Source of the DNA: Streptomyces deccanensis
Lineage (GTDB): Bacteria > Actinomycetota > Actinomycetes > Streptomycetales > Streptomycetaceae
Assembly (NCBI RefSeq): GCF_022385335.1
Contig: NZ_CP092431.1
Location: 8,804,001-8,868,000, forward strand
Length of the DNA: 64,000 bases
Direction of reading: 5' to 3'
In this document: one piece after another, positions 8,777 through 16,270 of the stretch
Numbering within the stretch: position 1 is the first letter of the stretch
Layout: each line of letters begins with the position of its first letter
Translations under genes and position numbers: made by a program
Notes under the pieces: model-generated
Told to the model about the DNA's origin: nothing
What the model saw: the letters and a program-made list of their open reading frames with translations, nothing else
Database searches by the model: none

Positions 8777-9568
8777 CTAACCCTGCGGCTGCTCGCTCCT
8801 GATCACCGCGAACCGGGCGCCGTACGGGTCGGTGAGCTTGGCGAAACGGCCCGCCCCCGGGAGGTCGGTGGCTGGCGACCGGAGGACGCCGCCGCGCTCC
8901 AGCGCCCTGCTGACCGCGGCGTCCGTGTCCGGGACCTCGAAGTACGGCAGCCAGTACGGCCCCGAGTCCGCCTCGCCGGGGTCTTCGTCGAGGGGCACGA
9001 TGCCGGCGAACATCGACCGAGGTTCGGTGCCCGCCGGGTTCACACAGGTGTAGGTGGAGCCCGCGATGTCGATCGCGGAAGTCTCCCAGCCGAACACGGA
9101 GTTGAAGAACCCGGCCGCGGCGGGCAGATCCGGCGTGTAGAGCTCCAGCCAGCACAGCGAGCCCGGGGCCATGACGACGTCGAGCCCGGTGACGCGGGCG
9201 GGCTGCCACACGCCGAAGGGCACCCCCGCCCGGTCGGCGAGGATCGCCATCCGACCCTCGTCCGCCACGTCCATCGGCCGCATCAGCACGGTGCCGTGGG
9301 CCTGCTCGACCGCCTTCGCCGTGGCGTCGGCGTCCGGCGTCCGGAAGTAGATGTTCCAGGACGGCGGGCCCTGCTCCGGGGGGTTCTGCATACCGGCCGC
9401 GGCGGTACGGCCGTCGAGCCGGAAGAAGCCGTAGCCGCCCATCTCGGGGCCGGCCGACTCGAACTGCCAGCCGAAGAGATGGTGGTAGAAGGAGGCGGCT
9501 CCCTCGATGTCGGGAGTGCCGAGGTCGATCCAGTTCGGGGAGCCGGTGACATAGCGGGTGGTGAGCAT
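8777..9568 (-). CDS. Two-domain VOC (glyoxalase-fold) protein
   Basis: 263 aa with two tandem vicinal-oxygen-chelate modules. The first (about 8-125) opens WIDLGTPDIEGAASFYHHLFGW. The second (about 135-260) opens CWLELYTPDLPAAAGFFNSV. This is the common Streptomyces VOC pair, often called hydroxylase in older annotation, with no established reaction. The ATG at 9568 has GAGGAG 8 bases upstream; the open frame to 9649 adds residues unlike the family. It stands alone between the glucanase promoter and a WhiB-like gene on the opposite strand. Confidence 0.85.
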   Translation of the reverse strand: MLTTRYVTGSPNWIDLGTPDIEGAASFYHHLFGWQFESAGPEMGGYGFFRLDGRTAAAGMQNPPEQGPPSWNIYFRTPDADATAKAVEQAHGTVLMRPMDVADEGRMAILADRAGVPFGVWQPARVTGLDVVMAPGSLCWLELYTPDLPAAAGFFNSVFGWETSAIDIAGSTYTCVNPAGTEPRSMFAGIVPLDEDPGEADSGPYWLPYFEVPDTDAAVSRALERGGVLRSPATDLPGAGRFAKLTDPYGARFAVIRSEQPQG

Positions 9569-9871
9569 GGCTGTGCTCCTCTGAGGAGGTCCGAGATGGC
9601 CCGTCGTCCGTACCGCCGAGTCTGGCACCGCGCACGCGCGATCGCCCACGCAACGGACGGACGCGCCGCGAACGGTTCGCCGTGGTTCCCCGAAAGGCCG
9701 CCGCCGGCCTGGGCGCTGGCTGCGGTGACATCGGAGCCGACCTCCTCCACGAAGCCGACGTACTAGTGCCCCATCGGGCGCGGATCACCGATCGGCTCCG
9801 CTCCCCGGTAGGGCCACACGAGGCGTTGTGTTGATGGCGCGTTGATCGAACGTTTTTCGGCGCCCGGCACG
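9569..9871. other. Intergenic region, no gene recognised
   Basis: About 300 bases between divergent genes. I see no convincing ORF, RNA or repeat. It must hold the promoters of the VOC gene and the WhiB-like gene, but no strong consensus elements stand out. Confidence 0.4.
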
Positions 9872-10129
9872 ATGCTGTGCATGCTCAACGAAACGATCAC
9901 CCCGATCGACCGTGCCTGGCAGGAGCGGGCGCTGTGTGCGCAGACGGGGGCCGACTTCTTCTTTCCCGAGCCCGGCAGCTCGGTGCGTGAGGCGAAGCGC
10001 ATCTGCGGTATGTGCGAGATGCGCACCGCCTGTCTCGAGTACGCGCTGTCCAACGACGAACGGTTCGGCGTCTGGGGCGGACTCTCCGAGAAGGAGAGAC
10101 TGCGCCTGCGGCGCACCGACAACGGCTGA
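9872..10129 (+). CDS. WhiB-family (Wbl) iron-sulfur transcription factor
   Basis: 85 aa. Four cysteines of a [4Fe-4S] cluster are seen: RALCAQT, then CGMCEMRTAC. The G[VI]WGG turn (FGVWGG) and a basic tail (RLRLRRT) follow. Residues WQERALCAQT and CLEYALSNDERFGVWGGLSE closely resemble WhiB itself rather than WblA, WblE or WhiD. Wbl proteins bind sigma factors and respond to redox or nitric oxide. The start is uncertain: ATG 9872 or ATG 9881, neither with a clear ribosome site, so the transcript may be leaderless. An upstream TTG at 9842 is unlikely. Confidence 0.88.
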   Translation: MLCMLNETITPIDRAWQERALCAQTGADFFFPEPGSSVREAKRICGMCEMRTACLEYALSNDERFGVWGGLSEKERLRLRRTDNG

Positions 10130-10293
10130 CCCCTCTTGATATTCGATGGGCCCCGCCCAGAGCGGTCGCATAGGATCCGGGGGCGCGGTTCGGAGGCGAC
10201 GCGGAGGCAGGCGCACCGCCTCGGCCAGGCCGCACATGCTGGTACCCACCCGGTCGTCCGAACCGTGCTCGACGGATCGAGCGGGGGGCAGGC

Positions 10294-11634
10294 ATGGGCG
10301 AGAGCGCTGGGATCACCGAGGAGGAGCTGGCGGCCTTCCACCGTACGGTCGGCAGACTGCGGGCGCTGCCCGTGGACGACCCCGTGCGGCTACGGACCGA
10401 GCGGGTCGCCGCGTCCTTCGCGCGCGACGGCTGGAAGCGGCGCCGCAAGGCGCACAGCGCCCGGAAGTCCGCCGCGGACGCCGCCGTGTTGGCCGCGACG
10501 GCCACCGGAGCCCTGGACCGGCGCGAGGACGCCCCGCTGTCGGAGCGGGCGGCGGGCGGCGGGGGACGCCTCCTGAAATCCCGTCACTGCTACGTCTGCA
10601 AGTCGCTCTATCGACAGGTCGACGCGTTCTACCACCGGCTGTGCCCGGACTGCGCCGCCGACAACACCGCACGCCGCGCCCTCGGCACCGATCTGAGCGG
10701 GCGCCGCGTGCTGCTCACCGGCGGCCGGGTGAAGATCGGTTTCCAGCTGGCGCTGATGATGCTGCGCGACGGCGCCGAACTGCTTGTCACCAGCCGCTTC
10801 CCGCACGACACCGTGCGCCGCTTCCGCGCCGAGCCGGGCAGCGCGAAGTGGCTCGACCGGCTGACCGTCGTCGCCGTCGACCTGCGGGACCCACGCCAAG
10901 TACTGGGCCTGTGCGAGCAGTTGCGGCAGGAAGGCGAGCCGCTGGACATCCTGGTCAACAACGCGGCCCAGACGATACGGCGGCCGCCGGAGTCGTACGC
11001 GCTGCTGGCCGCCGGAGAGTACGACGCGCTGCCCGAAGGGGCGCGGCAGGCACCGGGGTTCACACCGATGCGGATGCTGGGCGCCGGGGCCGCCACACTG
11101 CCCGTCGCGCTGCGCGAGGCCGACGAGGCCGGGCTGCTGCCCGACCCCTCCCCGGAGAACTCCTGGTCGGCGCGGCTCGGCGAACTCGACCCGGCGGAGG
11201 TCCTGGAGACCCAGCTGGTCAACTCCCTCGCCCCGGCTCTCCTCTGCGACCGCCTGCTGCCGCTGCTGCTCGCCGCCCCGCGCCCCCGGCGCTACGTGGT
11301 CAACGTGACCGCCGTCGAGGGCCGTTTCGCGGTGCGGAACAAGACGGCCGGGCATCCGCACACCAACATGGCCAAGGCCGCCCTCAACATGCTCACCCGC
11401 ACCAGCGCCGCCGAACTCGCCGAGCAGGGCGTCCACATGTGCGCCGTCGACACCGGCTGGATCACCGACGAGAACCCCGCGCCCAAGAAGCGCCGGATGG
11501 CCGGCGCCGGGTTCCGCACCCCGCTCGACATCATCGACGGCGCGGCCCGCGTCTACGACCCGATCGTGCGCGGCGAGGCGGGCGACCCGCTGTCGGGCGT
11601 GTTCCTCAAGGACTACCGGGAGGCGGAGTGGTGA
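10294..11634 (+). CDS. SDR-family oxidoreductase with N-terminal zinc-ribbon-like segment
   Basis: 446 aa, far longer than a classical SDR of about 250. The first 95 residues are helical and basic. Cys99-x2-Cys102 (CYVC) and Cys117-x2-Cys120 (CPDC) form a probable zinc ribbon. A Rossmann domain follows: the nucleotide motif is TGGRVKIG instead of TGxxxGIG, and ILVNNAAQ is a normal NNAG-type motif. The classical catalytic Tyr-x3-Lys appears as Thr357-x3-Lys361 (TNMAK), so the usual proton-donating Tyr is absent. An insertion of about 70 residues lies after NNAAQ. The start ATG at 10294 follows a G-rich stretch. A tRNA gene follows 29 bases after the stop. Oxidoreductase chemistry is uncertain. 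Confidence 0.8.
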   Translation: MGESAGITEEELAAFHRTVGRLRALPVDDPVRLRTERVAASFARDGWKRRRKAHSARKSAADAAVLAATATGALDRREDAPLSERAAGGGGRLLKSRHCYVCKSLYRQVDAFYHRLCPDCAADNTARRALGTDLSGRRVLLTGGRVKIGFQLALMMLRDGAELLVTSRFPHDTVRRFRAEPGSAKWLDRLTVVAVDLRDPRQVLGLCEQLRQEGEPLDILVNNAAQTIRRPPESYALLAAGEYDALPEGARQAPGFTPMRMLGAGAATLPVALREADEAGLLPDPSPENSWSARLGELDPAEVLETQLVNSLAPALLCDRLLPLLLAAPRPRRYVVNVTAVEGRFAVRNKTAGHPHTNMAKAALNMLTRTSAAELAEQGVHMCAVDTGWITDENPAPKKRRMAGAGFRTPLDIIDGAARVYDPIVRGEAGDPLSGVFLKDYREAEW

Positions 11635-11662
11635 GGGCAGCGGCTAGGCTCACGGCCAAGGG

Positions 11663-11735
11663 TGGGGCGTAGCGCAGAGGCAGACGCGCCGGTCTCCAAA
11701 ACCGGAACACGCTGGTTCGAATCCAGCCGCCCCAC
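11663..11735 (+). tRNA. tRNA-Trp (anticodon CCA)
   Basis: All arms fold. The acceptor is TGGGGCG (11663-11669) with CGCCCCA (11728-11734). There is a short D arm with GG in the loop. The anticodon stem CCGGT/ACCGG carries loop CTCCAAA (anticodon CCA at 11696-11698). The T stem GCTGG/CCAGC encloses TTCGAAT. The 3' CCA is not encoded (C-rich sequence follows). The T-A first acceptor pair is unusual. Confidence 0.88.
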
Positions 11736-11741
11736 CCCCCT

Positions 11742-11789
11742 GCGCCGCAGGAACCCCGGCGCCGCAGGCACCCCGCGCCGCAGGAACCC
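11742..11789. repeat. Short tandem repeat after the tRNA
   Basis: Three copies of a 15-17-bp unit (GCGCCGCAGGAACCCCG and close variants) start 7 bases after the tRNA. No function is evident. Confidence 0.65.
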
Positions 11790-11816
11790 GCGCCACCTGC
11801 ACCCGCACTGCACCGG

Positions 11817-11842
11817 CGCCCACGCACCGGCGTGCGTGGGCG
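11817..11842. terminator. Hairpin between tRNA and desaturase gene
   Basis: A perfect 11-bp stem, CGCCCACGCAC (11817-11827) and GTGCGTGGGCG (11832-11842), with a 4-base loop. It lies between the plus-strand tRNA and the converging desaturase gene. Confidence 0.65.
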
Positions 11843-11850
11843 TCACGCGC

Positions 11851-11917
11851 CTGCGGTCGTCACGGTCCCCGCGGTCGTCACGCGCCCGCGGTCGTCACGC
11901 ACCTGCCGTCGTCACGC
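11851..11917. repeat. 17-bp tandem repeat overlapping the desaturase stop codon
   Basis: GTCGTCACG recurs at 11856, 11874, 11891 and 11908, a period of 17-18 bases. The last copy contains the TGA stop of the desaturase gene (11912-11914), so the stop triplet is repeated, in other frames, three more times downstream. Confidence 0.7.
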
Positions 11918-12889
11918 TCCCGCGCGCGCCGCCATTCGTGCCTTGCGTGCCGCGAGCTTCTCGTCGAACTTGCGGGCCTCCGCGTCGAGACCGCCCATGT
12001 AGAGGCCGAGTTCCTCCTGGGCCTTCATGCCCTCGGGGCCGAGGCCGTCGATCTCCATGATCTTCAGGAAGCGGATGACGGGCGCGAGGACGTCGTCGTG
12101 GTGGATGCGCATGTTGTAGACCTCGCCGATGGCCATCTGCGCGGCGGCCCGCTCGAAGCCGGGCATGCCGTGGCCGGGCATACGGAAGCCGACGACGACG
12201 TCCCGGACGGCCTGCATGGTGAGGTCCGGGGCGAATTCGAACGCGGCCTTCAGCAGGTTCCGGTAGAAGATCATGTGCAGGTTTTCGTCGGTCGCGATGC
12301 GCGCCAGCATCCGGTCGCACACGGGGTCACCGGAGTGGTGGCCGGTGTTGCGGTGCGAGACACGGGTGGCCAGCTCCTGGAAGGCGACGTACGCGACCGT
12401 GTGGAGCATCGAGTGCCGGTTGTCCGACTCGAAGCCCTCGCTCATGTGCGCCATACGGAACTCTTCGAGCTTGTCCGGGTCCACCGCGCGCGAGGCGAGC
12501 AGGTAGTCGCGCATCACGATGCCGTGCCGGCCCTCCTCCGCGGTCCAGCGGTGCACCCAGGTGCCCCAGGCGCCGTCACGGCCGAAGAGGGTGGCGATCT
12601 CGTGGTGGTAGCTGGGCAGGTTGTCCTCGGTGAGGAGGTTCACCACGAGGGCGATCCGGCCGACCTCGCTGACCTTCGACTGCCCCTTCTCCCACGCCTC
12701 GCCGTCCTCGAAGAAACCGGGGAAGTTGCGGCCGTCGCTCCACGGCACGTACTCGTGCGGCATCCAGTCCTTGGTGACCTTCAGATGCCGGTTGAGTTCC
12801 TTCTCGACGACTTCCTCCAGCGCGTACAGCAGCCGCGCGTCGGTCCATTCGCCGGACGGGCTGCCGAGATGGGGAGAAGTGATCGACAC
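11912..12889 (-). CDS. Acyl-ACP desaturase (ferritin-like diiron, DesA type)
   Basis: 325 aa. Diiron ligands of the plant-type soluble desaturase family are visible: E in ALEEVVEKELN, EExxH as EEGRHG, a third Glu near FQELATRVSH, and the second DENLH box (ATDENLHMIFYRN). These enzymes insert a cis double bond into acyl-ACP using ferredoxin and oxygen, adjusting membrane fluidity. The GTG at 12889 (MSITSPHLGS) has TGGAG about 7 bases upstream; the much longer open frame to 14215 only runs antisense-free through intergenic and DDAH sequence. The promoter region has a striking 50-bp triple palindrome (12951-13000), so it is probably under a TetR-type repressor. The 3' end lies in a tandem repeat. 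Confidence 0.92.
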   Translation of the reverse strand: MSITSPHLGSPSGEWTDARLLYALEEVVEKELNRHLKVTKDWMPHEYVPWSDGRNFPGFFEDGEAWEKGQSKVSEVGRIALVVNLLTEDNLPSYHHEIATLFGRDGAWGTWVHRWTAEEGRHGIVMRDYLLASRAVDPDKLEEFRMAHMSEGFESDNRHSMLHTVAYVAFQELATRVSHRNTGHHSGDPVCDRMLARIATDENLHMIFYRNLLKAAFEFAPDLTMQAVRDVVVGFRMPGHGMPGFERAAAQMAIGEVYNMRIHHDDVLAPVIRFLKIMEIDGLGPEGMKAQEELGLYMGGLDAEARKFDEKLAARKARMAARAGA

Positions 12890-12950
12890 AGAGGCTCCAG
12901 GGGGACGTGCGGGGACGGGACATGCGGCGCCGCCGCGGACGGGCGACCTG

Positions 12951-13000
12951 AACCTACGGCATCGTAGGCTACGAATCCGTAGGTTACGATGCCGTAGGTT
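12951..13000. promoter_or_regulatory. Triple palindromic operator of the desaturase gene
   Basis: Read on the minus strand, three direct 15-bp units occur: CCTACGGCATCGTAA, CCTACGGATTCGTAG and CCTACGATGCCGTAG. Each is an inverted repeat of the form CTACG-N4-CGTAG (one variant half-site), with centres at 60.5, 75.5 and 90.5 of the 12900s, i.e. exactly 15 bases apart. The outer 16 bases form a perfect inverted repeat. This fits cooperative binding by a TetR-like dimer; the protein is not identified in this window. Confidence 0.75.
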
Positions 13001-13113
13001 AAGTGCGCTGTAAAGATCCCTGATCAGCGGGGTCCCCGCCCATGATCCCCGGGCATGCCGAAGGCCCCGAGGACCCGCAGGTCCCGGGGCCGAAGGGGTG
13101 AAGCGATCACCCG

Positions 13114-13890
13114 TCAGGCGTACAGTCCACGCAGCCGCACCGAGAGGCATGTCACACAGCCCTCGAGCTTCTCGAACTCGCTGATGTCGACCACGACGGG
13201 CTCGTAGCCGAGGTCGGCGTACAGCTCGGCCGTCTTCGGCGCGCTCGCCGCCATCAGCAGTTTGTGGCCGCCGAGGAGCACCACATGCGCCCCGGCCTCC
13301 TCCGGCACCGGCAGGAAGCGCCCGAACAGCGACGGGGTGTCCATCTTCGGGATGTGCCCGACGACCGTGCCGTCGGGCAGCGCCGTGACCGCCGACTTCA
13401 GATGCAGCACCTTGCTCACCGGCGCGGAGACCACCCGCGCCCCGAGCGGCTCGAACGCGGCCCGCAGCTGCTGGACCCCGGCCGCATTGGTGCGTCCGCC
13501 CCGCCCGACGAACACGGTGTCGCCGACCTTCAGGACGTCGCCGCCCTCCAGTGTGCCCGGGTCCCAGACCCAGTTCACCGAGCAGCCGAGCGCGGCCACG
13601 GCCTCCTCGATCCCCTCGGTCTCGTCCCGCCGGGACTCGGCGCCGGGGCGCGCGATCAGCGCCACGTTCTTGTACATGACGACGGTGTCCTCGACGAACA
13701 CCGAGTCCGGGCAGTCGTCGGCCGGGTCCACCTCGATCGTCTCCCAGCCGTGGTCGCGCAGGGCCTCGCCGTACGCCTCCCACTGTTCGACCGCGAGGTC
13801 GACGTCCACCTCCGTGCGTTCGACGTGCGTGACGAGGCCTTCGGCCAGGCGGGGGCTGGGGCGGCGGACGAGGGCCTTCTTGCTGGGCAC
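13114..13890 (-). CDS. Dimethylarginine dimethylaminohydrolase (DDAH)
   Basis: 258 aa, the normal size for this pentein-fold family. Seen are the substrate loop SVFVEDT, LEGGDVL, GRGGRTN, the catalytic His in KVLHLKSAVT and the nucleophilic Cys near the C-terminus (EGCVTCLSVRL). DDAH hydrolyses methylated arginines to citrulline and methylamines. The GTG at 13890 (MPSKKALVRRP) has GGAG 8 bases upstream and gives the family length; the open frame to 14271 adds residues with no similarity. No neighbour gene belongs obviously to arginine metabolism. Confidence 0.88.
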   Translation of the reverse strand: MPSKKALVRRPSPRLAEGLVTHVERTEVDVDLAVEQWEAYGEALRDHGWETIEVDPADDCPDSVFVEDTVVMYKNVALIARPGAESRRDETEGIEEAVAALGCSVNWVWDPGTLEGGDVLKVGDTVFVGRGGRTNAAGVQQLRAAFEPLGARVVSAPVSKVLHLKSAVTALPDGTVVGHIPKMDTPSLFGRFLPVPEEAGAHVVLLGGHKLLMAASAPKTAELYADLGYEPVVVDISEFEKLEGCVTCLSVRLRGLYA

Positions 13891-14323
13891 GTGGGTGACT
13901 CCGAATCGAACGACGGTTTTCCGGCGCCCGATGAAGCGACGCCGGTCCGCCATCATGCAGTCCCGGCCCACGAGGACAAAACCGTTCCTGAAGACTGGGC
14001 AGGAGTGAGCCTGGCTCAGCCGCGCGCCCCGAACGGTCTTGGGCGAGCTGGTCCCCGGCGTACTCAACCCCGAGGCAGCGACACGCATCCTGTGCGTGGT
14101 CCGATCCCGGGAGGTCGGTTCCCTGTGCGACCTGGCCAGGTGGGTACGGCCAGTGGCGACGGGGAGGCCCCGGACCATCTCTCTGGTGGAGCGGGGCCCC
14201 GCACGCTGGCGCCATATCCGGTGTCCCAGATCGCGCGATGACGTTAACCCGGACGGCCCAGGGCGACGCAAGCCAGGAAGCCGACCATCACACGATCGAG
14301 TTAAAGCGGCCCTATGCGCGCTC
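13891..14323. other. Intergenic region upstream of DDAH, no gene recognised
   Basis: About 430 bases between the DDAH start and the ABC-F stop, both on the minus strand. Short frames exist on both strands but none has a credible start, ribosome site or recognisable protein. It presumably holds the DDAH promoter. Confidence 0.35.
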
Positions 14324-15967
14324 CTAGGCGAGTCGTGACTCGGCCGCCGCGATCTCCTCCGGGGTGGTCGCCCGCAGCTCTCCCTCCTCCATCAGCAGCC
14401 AGCGGGTGATTCCGATCGACTCCAGGAACGGCAGGTCGTGGCTGGCCACGATCAGCGCGCCCTCGTACCCCTCCAGGGCGGTCGTCAGTTGCCGCACGCT
14501 CGCCAGGTCGAGGTTGTTCGTCGGCTCGTCCAGCATCAGCAGCTGCGGGGCGGGCTCGGCGAGCATCAGGGCGGCGAGGGCGGCCCGGAAGCGTTCCCCG
14601 CCGGAGAGCGTGGCCGCCTGTTGGTCGGCCCGGGCGCCCCGGAACAGGAAGCGGGCCAGGCGCGCCCGGATCCGGTTGTTGGTGGCGTCGGGCGCGAACC
14701 GGGCGACGTTCTCGGCGACCGTCAGCTCGTCGTCGAGGACATCGAGCCGCTGCGGCAGGAACCGCAACGGCACATGTGCCTTCGTCTCACCGCTCAGCGG
14801 CTCCAACTCGCCCGCGATCGTCCGCAACAGCGTCGTCTTGCCCGAACCGTTGCGGCCGATCAACGCGACGCGCTCCGGGCCACGCAGGTCGAAGCCGCCG
14901 TTGACCCGGGCGCCGTACTTCAGCTCCAGGTCCAGCAGGGTGAGGACGCCGCGGCCCGGCGGCACGGCCGTGTACGGCAGCTCGACGCGGATCTCGTCCT
15001 CGTCCCGTACGGCCTCCACCGCCTCGTCGAGGCGCTCCTTCGCACCGGCGAGCCGCTCCTCGTGCAGGATGCGATGTTTGCCGGCGGACTCCTGGGCGGC
15101 CCGCTTGCGTGCGTGCGCGACGATCTTCGGAACCCGCTTCTGCTCCTGCATCTTCTGCCCGAACCGCTTGCGCCGGGCCAACTTCACCTGAGCGTCCACC
15201 AGTTCACGCTTCTGCTTCTTCAGATCGGACTCGGCGACCCGCACCATCCGTTCGGCCGCCTCCTGTTCGGTGGCGAGCGCCTCCTCGTACGCCGAGAAGT
15301 TGCCGCCGTACCAGGTGACCTCGCCGGAGTGCAGATCGGCGATCTGGTCGACCAGGTCCAGGAGTTCACGGTCGTGGCTGACCACGACCATCACCCCGGA
15401 CCACGCCTCGACCGCGTCGTACAGCCGACGCCGCGCGTACAGGTCGAGGTTGTTGGTCGGCTCGTCCAGGAGGAGGACGTCGGGGCGGCGCAGCAGCAGC
15501 GCCGCCAGTCGCAGCAGCACCGACTCGCCGCCGGAGACCTCGCCGATGGTGCGGTCCAGGTCGACGTGGCCCAGGCCGAGTTGGCCGAGGGTCGCGAGGG
15601 CGCGCTCCTCGACGTCCCAGTCGTCGCCGACCGCCGCGAAGTGCTCCTCGGCCACGTCGCCCGCCTCGATGGCGTGCAGCGCGGCGCGGGCGGTGGCGAT
15701 ACCGAGCGCCTCGTCGACCCGCAGGCCGGTGTCGAGCGTGACGTTCTGCGGGAGGTAGCCGACCTCGCCCGCCACCCGAACGGTGCCTTCGGACGGGGTC
15801 AGTTCACCGGCGACCAGCTTCAACAGGGTTGATTTCCCTGATCCGTTGACGCCGACGAGCCCGGTCCGGCCGGGGCCGAACGCGATCTGCAGATCCTCGA
15901 AGACGGGGGTGCCGTCGGGCCAGGCGAAGGAGAGGGAGGTGCAGGTGAGGGAAAGGGGAGTAGACAT
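14324..15967 (-). CDS. ABC-F family ATPase (ribosome protection / antibiotic resistance type)
   Basis: 547 aa, two ABC domains and no membrane segments. Domain 1 has Walker A GVNGSGKST, signature SGGES and Walker B LLLDEPTNN. The charged linker (about 235-330, KKQKRELVDAQ..RRKRFGQ) is the P-site tRNA interaction region of ABC-F proteins. Domain 2 has GRNGSGKTT, SGGER and LMLDEPTNN. ABC-F proteins bind the ribosome and displace macrolide, lincosamide or pleuromutilin drugs or rescue stalls. The ATG at 15967 has GAGG about 7 bases upstream. The roughly 225-base leader with its own promoter and a three-codon ORF argues for drug-induced attenuation. Confidence 0.92.
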   Translation of the reverse strand: MSTPLSLTCTSLSFAWPDGTPVFEDLQIAFGPGRTGLVGVNGSGKSTLLKLVAGELTPSEGTVRVAGEVGYLPQNVTLDTGLRVDEALGIATARAALHAIEAGDVAEEHFAAVGDDWDVEERALATLGQLGLGHVDLDRTIGEVSGGESVLLRLAALLLRRPDVLLLDEPTNNLDLYARRRLYDAVEAWSGVMVVVSHDRELLDLVDQIADLHSGEVTWYGGNFSAYEEALATEQEAAERMVRVAESDLKKQKRELVDAQVKLARRKRFGQKMQEQKRVPKIVAHARKRAAQESAGKHRILHEERLAGAKERLDEAVEAVRDEDEIRVELPYTAVPPGRGVLTLLDLELKYGARVNGGFDLRGPERVALIGRNGSGKTTLLRTIAGELEPLSGETKAHVPLRFLPQRLDVLDDELTVAENVARFAPDATNNRIRARLARFLFRGARADQQAATLSGGERFRAALAALMLAEPAPQLLMLDEPTNNLDLASVRQLTTALEGYEGALIVASHDLPFLESIGITRWLLMEEGELRATTPEEIAAAESRLA

Positions 15968-16149
15968 GAGGAACCTCGCGGGTGCGGGAAGCGGCCAGGG
16001 GCGACGCGTTCGAAACACCGCGAGGGCGACACACGACGAGGGCAAGAGAAAGCCCGCTGCCGAAGGGACGGCTCGTACGCCGAGGTCGCACGCTACGCAC
16101 ACAGGGACGCCGGGATACGGCGGGGTGTGTGACGCGGTGTCTCAGGACC
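15968..16149 (-). promoter_or_regulatory. Candidate attenuator in the ABC-F leader
   Basis: About 180 transcribed bases separate the tiny leader ORF from the ABC-F start. Several competing hairpins are possible, for example GCCG-TCCCTT-CGGC followed by AGCGGGCTTTCTCTT, and GGGC-TTTCTCTT-GCCC. Such nested structures are typical of ribosome-mediated attenuation; the folding is by eye only. Confidence 0.4.
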
Positions 16150-16161
16150 TCAGACGAGCAA
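16150..16161 (-). CDS. Candidate three-codon leader peptide (MLV) upstream of ABC-F
   Basis: TTG CTC GTC TGA follows GGAGAAGG (16172-16165) by 3 bases and lies about 30 bases after the predicted transcription start. A strong ribosome site on so short an ORF, ahead of an antibiotic-resistance ATPase, suggests a drug-sensing leader. It is too short for sequence-based proof. Confidence 0.4.
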   Translation of the reverse strand: MLV

Positions 16162-16198
16162 CGTCCTTCTCCAATCGACGGCAACAGGACCGTGTAAC

Positions 16199-16227
16199 AA
16201 CGTACGGAGGGGCCGGAAGGGTGTCAA
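16199..16227 (-). promoter_or_regulatory. Strong sigma-70-type promoter of the ABC-F gene
   Basis: On the minus strand TTGACA (16227-16222) and TACGTT (16204-16199) are separated by exactly 17 bases. Transcription would begin near 16192. Confidence 0.75.
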
Positions 16228-16270
16228 CGCAATTAATCACCGACCGGCAACCGGGTCTGGACCGGCACCC

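Noticed and set aside
11663..11735. tRNA-Trp as an integration site of a genomic island
   Set aside because: No integrase gene, no duplicated tRNA 3' end and no foreign-looking genes are seen nearby.
11742..11917. CRISPR array
   Set aside because: The repeats are short, contiguous and without unique spacers; no cas genes are in the window.
12889..14215. 767-aa extension of the desaturase reading frame
   Set aside because: The added part reads through the promoter region and the DDAH gene in a shadow frame; a GTG with a ribosome site gives the family length.
14039..14338. 99-aa plus-strand ORF in the DDAH upstream gap
   Set aside because: No ribosome site, no recognisable protein, and it runs into the ABC-F gene end on the opposite strand.
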